Of a stretch of DNA of 51,960 nt, positions 36,563-44,540 are shown piece after piece; within the stretch, counting starts at the first letter, position 1; every line of letters begins with the position of its first letter. The DNA is from Akkermansia muciniphila (GTDB taxonomy: Bacteria; Verrucomicrobiota; Verrucomicrobiia; Limisphaerales; SIBE01). The translations under genes were made by a program, and so were the position numbers. Location of the stretch: positions 1 to 51,960 of the forward strand of contig CAMAWP010000013.1 of assembly GCA_945861765.1 (NCBI GenBank). The letters are read 5' to 3'. Below the pieces are notes generated by a model. That model saw nothing but the letters and a program-made list of their open reading frames with translations, was not told the origin of the DNA and did not search any database.

Positions 36563-36781
36563 AGCATCTTCAAGGCTGGCTGTTTCGTCGCAATTAGTCC
36601 AGCAGATCAACCGACAAATTCTCACCATAAAAAGTATGCAATCCCGGTTTGAGTCGGCTCCGGCGTGAAACCGGCTCAACCAGGGGATCCAAGGGAGTCA
36701 CAAACCGGCCGTACGTCCAACTGAGAATCGCTGACACCGCGACAACTTGCTGCTGCGCCCGGCTTGTCTAATACTGTTCCG

Positions 36782-37858
36782 ATGAACGGCAGTCCAATCA
36801 AAGGTCGTGGTGCCTCTTCCAATCCGGCAAACCGGTTTGAGGAAATCCATTTGGAGCGCAGCCCGGATTGGGACTCGGCCGACGATCTGGCCCCTTCGAC
36901 TCTGCTTCTCCGCGATGAAACCCAGACCATTCTCAATTACAACGACAGTCCGGATGTCGGTTTTGAAGTCAGCCTTAACCCGTACCGCGGCTGCGAGCAT
37001 GGCTGTGTCTATTGCTATGCGCGGCCCACCCATGAATACCTGGGCTTTTCAGCGGGCTTGGATTTCGAAACCAGGATCATGGTCAAAGACAATGCTCCTC
37101 AACTGTTACGCACGGAGTTGTCATCGCCAAAATGGAAGCCGCAGGTTATCGCCATGAGCGGTGTCACCGATTGCTACCAACCAGCGGAGCGCAAAATGAA
37201 ATTGACGCGCCGGTGCCTGGAAGTGCTCGCTCAATTTCGCAACCCGGTTTGTATCGTAACCAAGAATCATCTTGTCACGCGTGACATTGATCTTCTCCGT
37301 GAGCTGGCGCGATACAAGGCTGCCGCTGTCTATCTCTCAGTCACCACGCTGGACAGCACGCTGACCCCGAAGATCGAGCCGCGCGCTTCACTTCCGAATC
37401 ACCGGTTGGCCGCCATCCAAGCTCTTCACGAGGGTGGCGTGCCGGTCGGAGTTCTGATCGCGCCGGTGATCCCGGGACTCACCGATCATGAGATACCTTC
37501 GATCCTTGCGGCGGCGGTCAAGGCCGGAGCGGAGTGCGCCGGATTTGTTCCGCTGAGATTGCCGCATGGTTTGGGATCGATGTTTGAGAACTGGTTGGTT
37601 CAGCATTTCCCGGCAAGAAAAGACAAGATCCTAAACCGAATCAAATCGATTCGCGGCGGAAAAATTAACGATTCTAACTTCGGGTCCAGAATGCGGGGTG
37701 AAGGAATTCTTGCGCAGCAGATGGAGCAGTTGTTCGAAGTGGCGTGTCGGAAGGCGGGCATTCTCGGACGTGGCTTCAACTTATCTGTGAACGCCTTCCG
37801 GCCACCAGGCGGACTCCAACTTTCCCTGTTTGATCAGGCACCTCACTCGCCCGGTTGA
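36782..37858 (+). CDS. PA0069-family radical SAM protein
   Basis: 358 residues from MNGSPIKGRG. The Cys71-x3-Cys75-x2-Cys78 cluster in NPYRGCEHGCVYCYARP binds the 4Fe-4S. Further family marks are GVTDCYQPAERKMKLTR and TKNHLVTRDIDLL. The spore photolyase-like PA0069/Rv2578c family has no proven reaction. Close genes are a pseudopilin (divergent) and murJ (convergent), which give no functional hint. The TTG 6 codons upstream is less likely as a start than the ATG at 36782. Confidence 0.92.
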   Translation: MNGSPIKGRGASSNPANRFEEIHLERSPDWDSADDLAPSTLLLRDETQTILNYNDSPDVGFEVSLNPYRGCEHGCVYCYARPTHEYLGFSAGLDFETRIMVKDNAPQLLRTELSSPKWKPQVIAMSGVTDCYQPAERKMKLTRRCLEVLAQFRNPVCIVTKNHLVTRDIDLLRELARYKAAAVYLSVTTLDSTLTPKIEPRASLPNHRLAAIQALHEGGVPVGVLIAPVIPGLTDHEIPSILAAAVKAGAECAGFVPLRLPHGLGSMFENWLVQHFPARKDKILNRIKSIRGGKINDSNFGSRMRGEGILAQQMEQLFEVACRKAGILGRGFNLSVNAFRPPGGLQLSLFDQAPHSPG

Positions 37859-37945
37859 GGGAGGCATTGCTGAATTCGTCGCGGCGACGACGACGCGTGA
37901 CTGAGAACGTGCCGCGCGGAACACCGGGTTGCCTTATTGACGGAT

Positions 37946-39598
37946 TCATTTGCCGAGCCGAAAACCCTTTCGCCGGAGCAAGTCAAGGAAGTCTTGCGCT
38001 TGAGGAACTTTTAACCAGAGCAGAATCGCTCCGTAAACCAGGCTCGCCACTCCAAGCGGGATAAAAACAGCTCCCAACTTCTGGATGAATCCGCTGTGTC
38101 CGATCGATCTTTCCCAGGCGCCGCTGAGGAGCCAAGCCACCTCGCCAGCAACGATTGCGCCGCCCGCCATGCTAAGAATATTCTGCCGCAACGCTGACAG
38201 ACCGAGATGCTTGAGCTTCCGGCGCAGCGCATGAAAAAGCAGCCAGACGTTGGAAGCAGCGCTCAGAGTGTTCGCGATGCCAAGCCCGCCTTCCGCAAAT
38301 GAGCCGATGAGCCAAAAGCTCAGGATGACGTTGATGCCCAGGCAAACGATGCTGATCTTCATCGGTGTCTTTGTGTCTCCAAGCGCGTAAAAGGCCCTGG
38401 CCAAAATGTTCACCATCGAGAAGGCGACCAGCCCGGGTGCCAGACAGGCCAAAGCAAAACTGGAGCGCCGGGTATCGGCGGCGTCAAACTCTCCGCGCTC
38501 GAAAAGCAGCCGGACAATGGGCTCCGACAACACCGTCAACAGAACCGAGGCAGCGAGATTCCCCAGCGCAAGATATCCAAGAGCTTGGCCGAGGGTCGCG
38601 CGGAATTCTGGATATTTTTTCCCTGCGGCGAGCCCTGAAAGGGTGGGCAATAGAAAAGTCGCCAGCGAAATACCGAAGACGCCTTGGGGCAATTCCATCA
38701 AGCGCACCGCATACCCAAACGACGCGACGATCTGGGGATTAACCGTCCAGGCGATTCCCTGAGTCAGGAGGACATTGAATTGAAACGCAGCCACCCCCAT
38801 CATTCCAGGAACCATTTTCCGCACGACAAGCTGCACCGTCTCATCATGCCACGGTGAAACCCATTGATATCTGAAACCTTCCCGTCGCATGGTCGGCAAC
38901 AGATAAATTGCTTGCCCTACTCCCGCCACTAGAACGCCAATGGCCAAGCCAAATACCTGGAGTTCGAGTTCTTTTCCAAACCGGGGAGCCAGCCACAAAA
39001 CCGTTGCGATCAGGATGAGGTTGAGCACAGTTGTGCCCATCGCCGGAACAAAGAAATGGCCACGGGCATTGAGCATCCCCATAAAAATCGCGGCCAGACA
39101 GACCAGCAGCATGTAGGGAAACATCACGCGCAACAGTTGCAACATGAGCCGGGTTTCACCACTCAGCCAGCCCAGCTCCACCACGCCTGGATTGAGGGTT
39201 CCCAAAACGATCCCGCTCGATCGAAGAGAATCCGCGCTGGCCACTATTGCCGGAGCCTCGAACGCCAGGATGATTGATATCCCAAGCATCACGATCCCAA
39301 TGATCACTGCCGCGGCAATCATCAGACCAGAAATGACCGCGTTGGCGGAACGCCACATTTCGACCTCGCCAGCATTCACCTCCTTTTCTTTGAAGATGGG
39401 AATAAACGCCGCGGTCAATGCTCCCTCACCGAGCAAGCGGCGAAAAAGATTCGGAATCATGAAGGCCATGGTGAAAGCGGCGGCCACCGGACCAGCTCCC
39501 ATGAAATGCGCATAAAGAATTTCGCGAACCATGCCCAGCACTCGACTGGCCAGGGTGGCTATTCCCATCGCGCCCGATGATTTTAACATTTGGGACAT
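37946..39598 (-). CDS. murJ: Lipid II flippase MurJ
   Basis: 550 residues with about 14 membrane spans. The N-terminal stretch SRVLGMVREILYAHFMGAG followed by AAFTMAFMIPNLFRRLLGEGA is the MurJ/MviN signature. PQGVFGISLATFLLPTLS and a long hydrophobic C-terminal part follow. It flips lipid II across the inner membrane for peptidoglycan synthesis. The length fits the family (500-550). A Met 3 codons further in is an alternative start. The gene is convergent with the radical SAM gene. Confidence 0.95.
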   Translation of the reverse strand: MSQMLKSSGAMGIATLASRVLGMVREILYAHFMGAGPVAAAFTMAFMIPNLFRRLLGEGALTAAFIPIFKEKEVNAGEVEMWRSANAVISGLMIAAAVIIGIVMLGISIILAFEAPAIVASADSLRSSGIVLGTLNPGVVELGWLSGETRLMLQLLRVMFPYMLLVCLAAIFMGMLNARGHFFVPAMGTTVLNLILIATVLWLAPRFGKELELQVFGLAIGVLVAGVGQAIYLLPTMRREGFRYQWVSPWHDETVQLVVRKMVPGMMGVAAFQFNVLLTQGIAWTVNPQIVASFGYAVRLMELPQGVFGISLATFLLPTLSGLAAGKKYPEFRATLGQALGYLALGNLAASVLLTVLSEPIVRLLFERGEFDAADTRRSSFALACLAPGLVAFSMVNILARAFYALGDTKTPMKISIVCLGINVILSFWLIGSFAEGGLGIANTLSAASNVWLLFHALRRKLKHLGLSALRQNILSMAGGAIVAGEVAWLLSGAWERSIGHSGFIQKLGAVFIPLGVASLVYGAILLWLKVPQAQDFLDLLRRKGFRLGK

Positions 39599-39835
39599 GA
39601 GTTACAAACCGAGCCGTGAGTAAAGGAGGAATCCCACGGATTTGCCATCTTCAAAGTTGAATAAAAACCGCAACTGGGGCGTTTGCGCAGCCGAGAATTC
39701 TCAGCCTATCTGGTCTTCCATCCCGGGAGCGAAAACAAAGTTAAATGGGAAAGAACCGCACTGCTAGAAAACCCCTTTTTCCGAGATGTCAGACACTCTT
39801 AGCGCAAGCTGGAAGCGTCACTGCACCTCGGTGGG

Positions 39836-39855
39836 GGAACCGTTTTTTGGGTTCC
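39836..39855. repeat. Short hairpin in the repeat island
   Basis: GGAACC (39836-39841) and GGTTCC (39850-39855) with a T-rich 8-base loop, at the left side of the palindrome-rich region upstream of murJ. Confidence 0.5.
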
Positions 39856-39948
39856 TCGCTGTTTTCAGTGGAATAGTTCCACAGGGGATGAAGACCATTT
39901 TTCCATCTCACCGGGATGACCCGAGTTTAGACCTATTGGCCGCCTCGG

Positions 39949-40189
39949 CTCCCGGAGGGAGATTCGAGACTAGCCCAGCAGTTCACTGCTGGGTTCGAAT
40001 GAACCATCGCACAAGTCCCGCAGGGACGGCCGACTCCCCGAATGGCCGACGTCAGCTCCTATTCTCACTGTCTGTTCAGGACCAAGGATCGCCCGAGAAT
40101 GGCTCAACCGTCCCTTCGGGACTTTGGGTATTGGCGACGCAATCCCACCCTTGAAAGGGTGGGCTAGTCTCAAATCTCTCCTCCGGGAG
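39949..40189. repeat. Composite palindromic element with ~25-bp terminal inverted repeats
   Basis: The ends 39949-39973 and 40164-40189 are imperfect reverse complements (both contain CTCCCGGAG-type and GACTAG words). Just inside each end is a near-perfect hairpin: CCCAGCAGT/ACTGCTGGG (39974-39982, 39985-39993) and CCCACCCTT/AAGGGTGGG (40144-40152, 40155-40163), each with a 2-base loop. Between them are two shorter palindromes, GTCCCGCAGGGAC (40015-40027) and GTCCCTTCGGGAC (40110-40122). The layout suggests a MITE-like or REP-like mobile repeat. The plus-strand frame across it (39786-40154) does not look like a protein. Confidence 0.6.
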
Positions 40190-40401
40190 ATGTCAGTCGG
40201 AAATAGCTCATCGGATACAACAGCACACGGCCGGAAAATGTCCAAACCCTACAAACTCGACACTCCCCTCGGAAGTGAGTTCTCCTGCCCGAACATGGAA
40301 ATGATTCCACCGAAAACAGCGGGGAACCGGGTTTCACCCTCCGTGTGCCTCCACATCAAGGGGAAGTGCAATGACTGAAATCGTTGGTCTTCAAGATTCT
40401 C

Positions 40402-40487
40402 TTCTTTGTGTTCTCTGCGCTCTCTGCGGTTCAATTCATGGTTTTAAGATTCATCCCTATCCGTGTTATCCGAGTCATCCGTGGTTG
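40402..40487. repeat. Dispersed intergenic repeats (CTCTGCG type and ATCCGTG type)
   Basis: About 40402-40435 is a TTCTCTGCGCTCTCTGCGG-type run; on the other strand it reads as an Arg/Glu-rich peptide (RRERREHKEEN), a widespread intergenic repeat in many phyla. At 40451-40487 lie short direct repeats of ATCCGTG/ATCCGAG. Another ATCCGTGGTTGA copy occurs at about 40519. These are non-coding. Confidence 0.6.
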
Positions 40488-40660
40488 AGTTCGGTTCCGG
40501 CTTTGCCGAGTTGGAAAATCCGTGGTTGAAAATCTTTCTCTGAGAAGCAACTTTTGATTGACGGTTGTCCTGAAAAGGTCTATCGACTCCGATCAAGGTT
40601 GGAAGGTTCACTAGAGAAACCAACAGTTTTCCCGATTGACTCGACCAGCCTGCGGATCAT

Positions 40661-40772
40661 TTCAACGGGTTTCCAGAAATTCTGGATCGGTTGTTGAATC
40701 TTTCGGAACGCGTCTGGAAAGATTCAACGACTCGTTGAAAAGGGAATCCGCTAATCCAACACAATAAGGAGG
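40661..40772 (+). promoter_or_regulatory. Structured leader with alternating complementary segments before the unknown gene
   Basis: Four segments alternate: TTCAAC (40661-40666), GTTGAA (40693-40698), TTCAAC (40723-40728) and GTTGAA (40734-40739). Middle segments extend to a perfect 12-bp stem, GTTGAATCTTTC (40693-40704) with GAAAGATTCAAC (40717-40728). CCAGAAATTCTGG (40673-40685) is another palindrome. A strong Shine-Dalgarno TAAGGAGG (40765-40772) precedes the ATG at 40777. The segments allow mutually exclusive stems. Confidence 0.5.
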
Positions 40773-40776
40773 CAGT

Positions 40777-41136
40777 ATGGCAACTAAAGTATCGGTGGAT
40801 GGCGTTCTGGCGGACGCCACTTCAATTACCAACGCTTGGACAGCAAATCCGGACTTCACCTTGGGAGACATCACCCTGGCCAAATTCAAAGCGGCATTCA
40901 ACGGCTTGGATACGGCCAATGCCGCCGTGGAAACGCAGCGGACCGAATTGACCGGCTTGATCAATGATCGAGATGACCAAGCCGTGGCCTTGAACGAATT
41001 GGTGACGCGCGCTCGAAGCGGTTTTCGGGCGATTTACGGACCCGATTCGACTCAATACGAACAAGCAGGCGGAACGCGGACCAGCGAGCGCAAGCGCCCA
41101 AATCGTAAAACCAACACCGGGGCGGCGAAATCCTGA
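40777..41136 (+). CDS. Small conserved protein of unknown function
   Basis: 119 residues, not recognised by function. The strong Shine-Dalgarno 4 bases before ATG and a long well-structured leader suggest a well-expressed gene. Residues ~1-95 look helical, with a heptad-like pattern, and contain TLGDITLAKFKAAFNGLDTA. The end reads FRAIYGPDSTQYEQAGGT-RTSERKRP, a polar Lys/Arg-rich tail; the YGPDS-x-QYE-x-x-GGTR-x-SERK pattern occurs in other small uncharacterised bacterial proteins as far as I recall. No signal peptide or membrane span. Flanked by repeats and a group II intron relic. Confidence 0.75.
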   Translation: MATKVSVDGVLADATSITNAWTANPDFTLGDITLAKFKAAFNGLDTANAAVETQRTELTGLINDRDDQAVALNELVTRARSGFRAIYGPDSTQYEQAGGTRTSERKRPNRKTNTGAAKS

Positions 41137-41156
41137 CCTGGATCGATACAGCCACG

Positions 41157-41306
41157 GGGGAGCGCGCGCCTCGCGTGCCAGTTGCGGCGCCCTCGCCGCA
41201 ATCTTGCACCTTCGACCTTCAGGACGCCATTGGTTCCGTTGACGTCGAAATCCGGCACGACCGGCGAGGGCGCCGGTCGGAACACGCGAGGGCGCGCGTG
41301 CTCCCC
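41157..41306. repeat. MITE-like inverted pair of GC-rich repeats
   Basis: The left copy (41157-41205, plus strand) and right copy (41258-41306, minus strand) share GGGGAGC, a GCGCGCC(C)TCGCGTG stretch and CGGCGCCCTCGCCG in the same order, so the element is an imperfect long palindrome of about 150 bases. The right end is 8 bases from the predicted 3' end of the group II intron remnant. It holds no gene. Confidence 0.55.
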
Positions 41307-41313
41307 ATACTCA

Positions 41314-41420
41314 GTAGAGTAGGCAGGGGAAGACGGATTGAGAGGCCCGCAGGCCAATGACCGTCGTTCCCCTGCCCCTCATCAAACCGTGCAGGCGGTT
41401 TTCCCGCACACGGCTTTCCG
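41314..41420 (-). mobile_element. Orphan group II intron 3' end (domains V and VI)
   Basis: On the minus strand, 41420-41381 reads as domain V: AAGCCGTG pairs with CACGGTTT (one G-U pair), the AGC catalytic triad lies at its base, and a GAAA loop tops GCGG/CCGC. Domain VI follows: GGCAGGGGAA (minus 41376-41367) pairs perfectly with TTCCCCTGCC (minus 41331-41322), continued by GACGG/CCGTC after a one-base bulge. TACTCTAC ends the intron at 41314. No reverse transcriptase, domains I-IV or 5' end were seen. Confidence 0.75.
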
Positions 41421-41861
41421 GGTTCGTTCATCAGTCGGCCTTCAGCTCGTGGCTCGACGCCACTTTGTCCAAAGCGGAAATGGATACAACCCATAACCCT
41501 AGAAACAGCAGTTCAGCCGAAAGAAGCGAAAGAATTCGAGGGCTTTACGCAAACGCAAACACGCACCTGCCGGGTGAATGGTGCCTGACTCAGAACTTCC
41601 TTTCTTTCGGCATCTTTCGTTTTTTTCGGCCATCCAACTGCCGCTTTAAGGTTCAAACCCTTCAACTCTTAATTCTTTCTTGTTGTTGAACCAAGGGTCA
41701 TGGTCGCCGCCACTTAGCAATCCGCCGTTGGAGCGCCTACCACATCGATCGCTGCACGGCCCGACCGGCGTGCGCAATCGTCAGATTCAGACCGCTCGCC
41801 TCGTTTTGAGATCCGTGTTAAAGCTTGACGGTAAATTGGATTCTGGTTGCATACGGGACTA
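41421..41861. other. Non-coding stretch beside the intron remnant
   Basis: About 440 bases in which I see no credible gene, no recognisable reverse transcriptase remnant on either strand and no tRNA. It probably holds decayed sequence from the former intron or its flank, plus the promoter region of the lipoprotein gene (TTGACG at 41825-41830 is a possible -35 box without a convincing -10). Confidence 0.4.
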
Positions 41862-42245
41862 ATGAAAAAGAACGTTCTTGCAATGCTAACGGCGTCCATG
41901 CTCGCGATTGTTCTCTCTGGCTGCTACAGCACTGCTGATGGCCGGATGAAGGCAGGCGTGCCCTTCGCGAAAGACACTATCGAGAGCCGATACGAGCGTC
42001 CGGTGGATCAAATCTTAACAGCCGCTCGGCAGGTGCTCACTCACAATGGAACCTTGACGGGCGATAACGCTGTCACCAAGACACTCGAAGCCAAAATTGA
42101 TACACGCACCGTTTGGGTCAAGGTCGATGAAGTGGAGCCCAAGATCAGCCGCGTCCAAGTGCAGGTGCGCAGGAAGGCCGGCGGAGGCGACGTTGATCTG
42201 GCTAGCGAGATCGATAAGCAGATTGCCCTTCGTCTCCCGCGTTAG
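41862..42245 (+). CDS. Small lipoprotein, DUF3568-like
   Basis: 127 residues. The signal peptide ends in a lipobox LSGC (Cys21), so it is lipidated and probably anchored in the outer or inner membrane. The remaining ~100 residues have an alternating pattern (YERPVDQILTAARQVLTHNG, TLEAKIDTRTVWVKVDEVEP) like DUF3568-type predicted lipoproteins of Verrucomicrobia and Planctomycetes. The function is unknown. The 3' end overlaps the convergent TPR gene by 44 bases. Confidence 0.8.
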   Translation: MKKNVLAMLTASMLAIVLSGCYSTADGRMKAGVPFAKDTIESRYERPVDQILTAARQVLTHNGTLTGDNAVTKTLEAKIDTRTVWVKVDEVEPKISRVQVQVRRKAGGGDVDLASEIDKQIALRLPR

Positions 42246-43428
42246 GCTTTTTGTCGCTAAGGCCAATATTTTGTTCGTAAGAGCCAAGTTTCACGACTTG
42301 GCTTTCTTGTTTTGGTTTCAGCTCCAGTTTCAAATAGGCGATCCTATTCCGGGCGTTTTCCGCAGCGGCCGATTTCGGAAAACCGTCCACGACACGCTGA
42401 AGTGTTTGACGCACTGACGCGACATCGACCCCGAGCCTGATTTGCAAATCAGCGAGCAAGTTCAGCCAATGCACGACTTGTTTGGGCTGCTGGTGGGGGA
42501 CGGCAATGAGCTGCTCGAGTTGGTCGCCCGCCAAATCCAATCGGTGATAATGGTCCGCGTAAACCAAAGCCAGTTTTTCTCGCGCCTCATTGTCCTGCGG
42601 GTGCTCTTCCAAATGCCTGACGTAATCTCCAGCCAGCTTGGCCGGGTCCTCGACGGGCAGTTGCAAGCCTTTGAAATCTTTTCGCAGGCCGATGTTCTCC
42701 TCGTAATGAGTCACGGCAATGGGAGTTCGCTCCCGCCTTTCAGCCAGTTCCTCGCTCGTCGCTAAATGAGAAATCCGCTGGTAAGCAAGTTGCGCCTCCT
42801 CCGTGTCCGGAAGAAGCTGAACGATCCGCTCAAAGATCTGGCGCGCGGCGTCGGGGTCCTGGCAAAACTTCAAATGCCAGTCCGCCAAACGGCTCAACGC
42901 ATAGGCGATGTTTTTCGGCTGATGCCCTTCTTGCGTCAAAATACGTTCCACCGTATTCGCAGCGCCGGGCAGGTCATTCAGATTCTCCGCCTGAATATCC
43001 GCTAGCATCATCCAGCCAGCAAAGTCGTTGGGGAAGTTGTGAAGCTGTTTTCGGATTTCTGCCAGAGCTTCCAAAAACTTTCCCTGTTTGCGCTTGGCTT
43101 CCGCAATGGAATACAAAGGGACCAGCTCAGGCTCCTGGTCCCCTCCGTCGAAAAGCGACGTGAGCGGCTTGGCCAAAAGCTCCCCCAAATTCGGTGCCCA
43201 AATAATTCCCAAGATGATCCCCAAGATCAACGCCACGAGCACTCCAACGACTCCGGCCGAAGCAGACTTGAGCAGAAACACAAACAACAGGCCACTCACT
43301 ATCCACTTAACCATGAGTCGTGTCGGATCCTCGCTGCGTTTAAGGCTTCCCCACATAGCCCAGCCGATCATGCCTGCGGCTCCAAGCAGGACCACCAATC
43401 CGGCGAGAGCAGTTGGAGTGATTTTCAT
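42202..43428 (-). CDS. Membrane-anchored tetratricopeptide repeat protein
   Basis: 408 residues. Two or three membrane spans lie in the first ~85 residues (LAGLVVLLGAAGMIGWAMW, then WIVSGLLFVFLL and GVVGVLVALILGIILGIIW). The rest is soluble TPR-type helical repeats (EAKRKQGKFLEALAEIRKQL, ALSRLADWHLKFCQDPDAARQI and others) to about 370. Located 50 bases downstream of pilT on the same strand, so probably co-transcribed; a role in the pilus machinery is inferred from position only. Confidence 0.82.
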   Translation of the reverse strand: MKITPTALAGLVVLLGAAGMIGWAMWGSLKRSEDPTRLMVKWIVSGLLFVFLLKSASAGVVGVLVALILGIILGIIWAPNLGELLAKPLTSLFDGGDQEPELVPLYSIAEAKRKQGKFLEALAEIRKQLHNFPNDFAGWMMLADIQAENLNDLPGAANTVERILTQEGHQPKNIAYALSRLADWHLKFCQDPDAARQIFERIVQLLPDTEEAQLAYQRISHLATSEELAERRERTPIAVTHYEENIGLRKDFKGLQLPVEDPAKLAGDYVRHLEEHPQDNEAREKLALVYADHYHRLDLAGDQLEQLIAVPHQQPKQVVHWLNLLADLQIRLGVDVASVRQTLQRVVDGFPKSAAAENARNRIAYLKLELKPKQESQVVKLGSYEQNIGLSDKKPNAGDEGQSAYRSR

Positions 43429-43478
43429 GTCGGATTCTTTCGGATTTAAATTCTCGGTTATGGAAAAGTCCGACTCGC

Positions 43479-44540
43479 CTATCCAGCCCGCTTGGCCATG
43501 CCATCAGGATTACGAGCCCGGCTCAAAGCTGTGTCATAGCTGATCAGGCATCGGCAGTAGAGATCGTAAAGGCAGGCATCCATCAAAATCATACCGTCCT
43601 TCCCGCCGGTTTGAATCGTCGTCTCGAGCATGTGTTTGTTGTTTTCACGAATCAGGTTGCGAATCGCGCTGTTCGCCACCAAAAGCTCGTACGCCAGAAC
43701 CCGACGTGACCTATCAGCCGACGGCAACAAATCCTGCGCGATAATCCCCTGGAGCGAATTGGCAAGTTGAACGACGATTTGTCGCTGCGCGCTCCCCTCG
43801 AACACACCCGTGATGCGCTCGAAGGCGTGAGACACATCGGGTGCATGCAACGTCGCCAGCACGAGGTGCCCGGTTTCAGCAGCCGTCAACGCGGCCGCGA
43901 TAGCCTCCTGATCTCGCATCTCTCCCACCACGATGACATCCGGGTCTTGCCGCAACACGTGAATCAACGCCCGACTGAACGAATGCGTGTCCGTCAGGAC
44001 CTCCTGTTGAACGACAATCGCGCGTTTGTTCTGATGAACGTGCTCGATGGGATCCTCGATTGTTACGATCTTGCATCGACGCTCGCTGTTGATCAAATCG
44101 ACCATGTAATTCAGGGTCGTTGTTTTCCCGGCACCAGTTGGGCCAGTGATGAGCAAGAGTCCATTTGGTCTGCGCGCCAAGTCGTCGATCTTGGCAGGCA
44201 GGCCCAATTGTTCACGGTTGGGAATGCGTTGGCCACAAAAGCGGATGCTGATCTCGGGGCTGCCATTCCTTCGGTAAAGAGTGACCCGGACCCGCCCCGC
44301 GATCTCGTGCGGAATCGAGATGCACAGCTCCCATTCTCTCTCAAATTTCTCCCGCTGCTCTGCATTCAGCAAACTAAAGGCGATGCCTGCCAGAGCCTCC
44401 GTGGTAAGCGCATCTTCGTCGGCGAGAGTTATGTCGCCGTTAACGCGGAAGGCTGGAGGCACTCCGACGATCAAATGCAAGTCGGACGCTTCCTGATCGG
44501 CGGCCGCGATGATGAGTTGCTCGAGCTTTGAAACGCTCAT
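43479..44540 (-). CDS. pilT: Twitching motility/type IV pilus retraction ATPase PilT
   Basis: 353 residues from MSVSKLEQLI. Family features are ASDLHLIVGVPPAFRVNG, Walker A ITGPTGAGKTTTLNYMV (about residue 130), the Asp box TIEDPIEHVH, Walker B DPDVIVVGEMRD, the His box TGHLVLATLHA and the C-terminal AIRNLIREN, the PilT-specific motif. It retracts type IV pili. The start is chosen because ATG (44540-44538) overlaps the TPR stop (44537-44539) in an ATGA junction. Longer starts at 44561 and 44582 exist. Confidence 0.95.
   Translation of the reverse strand: MSVSKLEQLIIAAADQEASDLHLIVGVPPAFRVNGDITLADEDALTTEALAGIAFSLLNAEQREKFEREWELCISIPHEIAGRVRVTLYRRNGSPEISIRFCGQRIPNREQLGLPAKIDDLARRPNGLLLITGPTGAGKTTTLNYMVDLINSERRCKIVTIEDPIEHVHQNKRAIVVQQEVLTDTHSFSRALIHVLRQDPDVIVVGEMRDQEAIAAALTAAETGHLVLATLHAPDVSHAFERITGVFEGSAQRQIVVQLANSLQGIIAQDLLPSADRSRRVLAYELLVANSAIRNLIRENNKHMLETTIQTGGKDGMILMDACLYDLYCRCLISYDTALSRARNPDGMAKRAG

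Noticed and set aside
39786..40154. Open frame on the plus strand as a gene
   Set aside because: It lies across the nested palindromes, has no ribosome site and no protein-like composition.
39949..40189. CRISPR array
   Set aside because: The repeats are inverted, unequal in length and not regularly spaced; no cas genes are nearby.
40249..40434. Small minus-strand gene starting MNRRERREHKEEN
   Set aside because: The start is the translation of a dispersed CTCTGCG-type repeat, a known source of false genes.
41357..41689. Plus-strand gene beside the intron remnant
   Set aside because: It begins within the antisense of domain VI and V of the intron and has no protein-like features.
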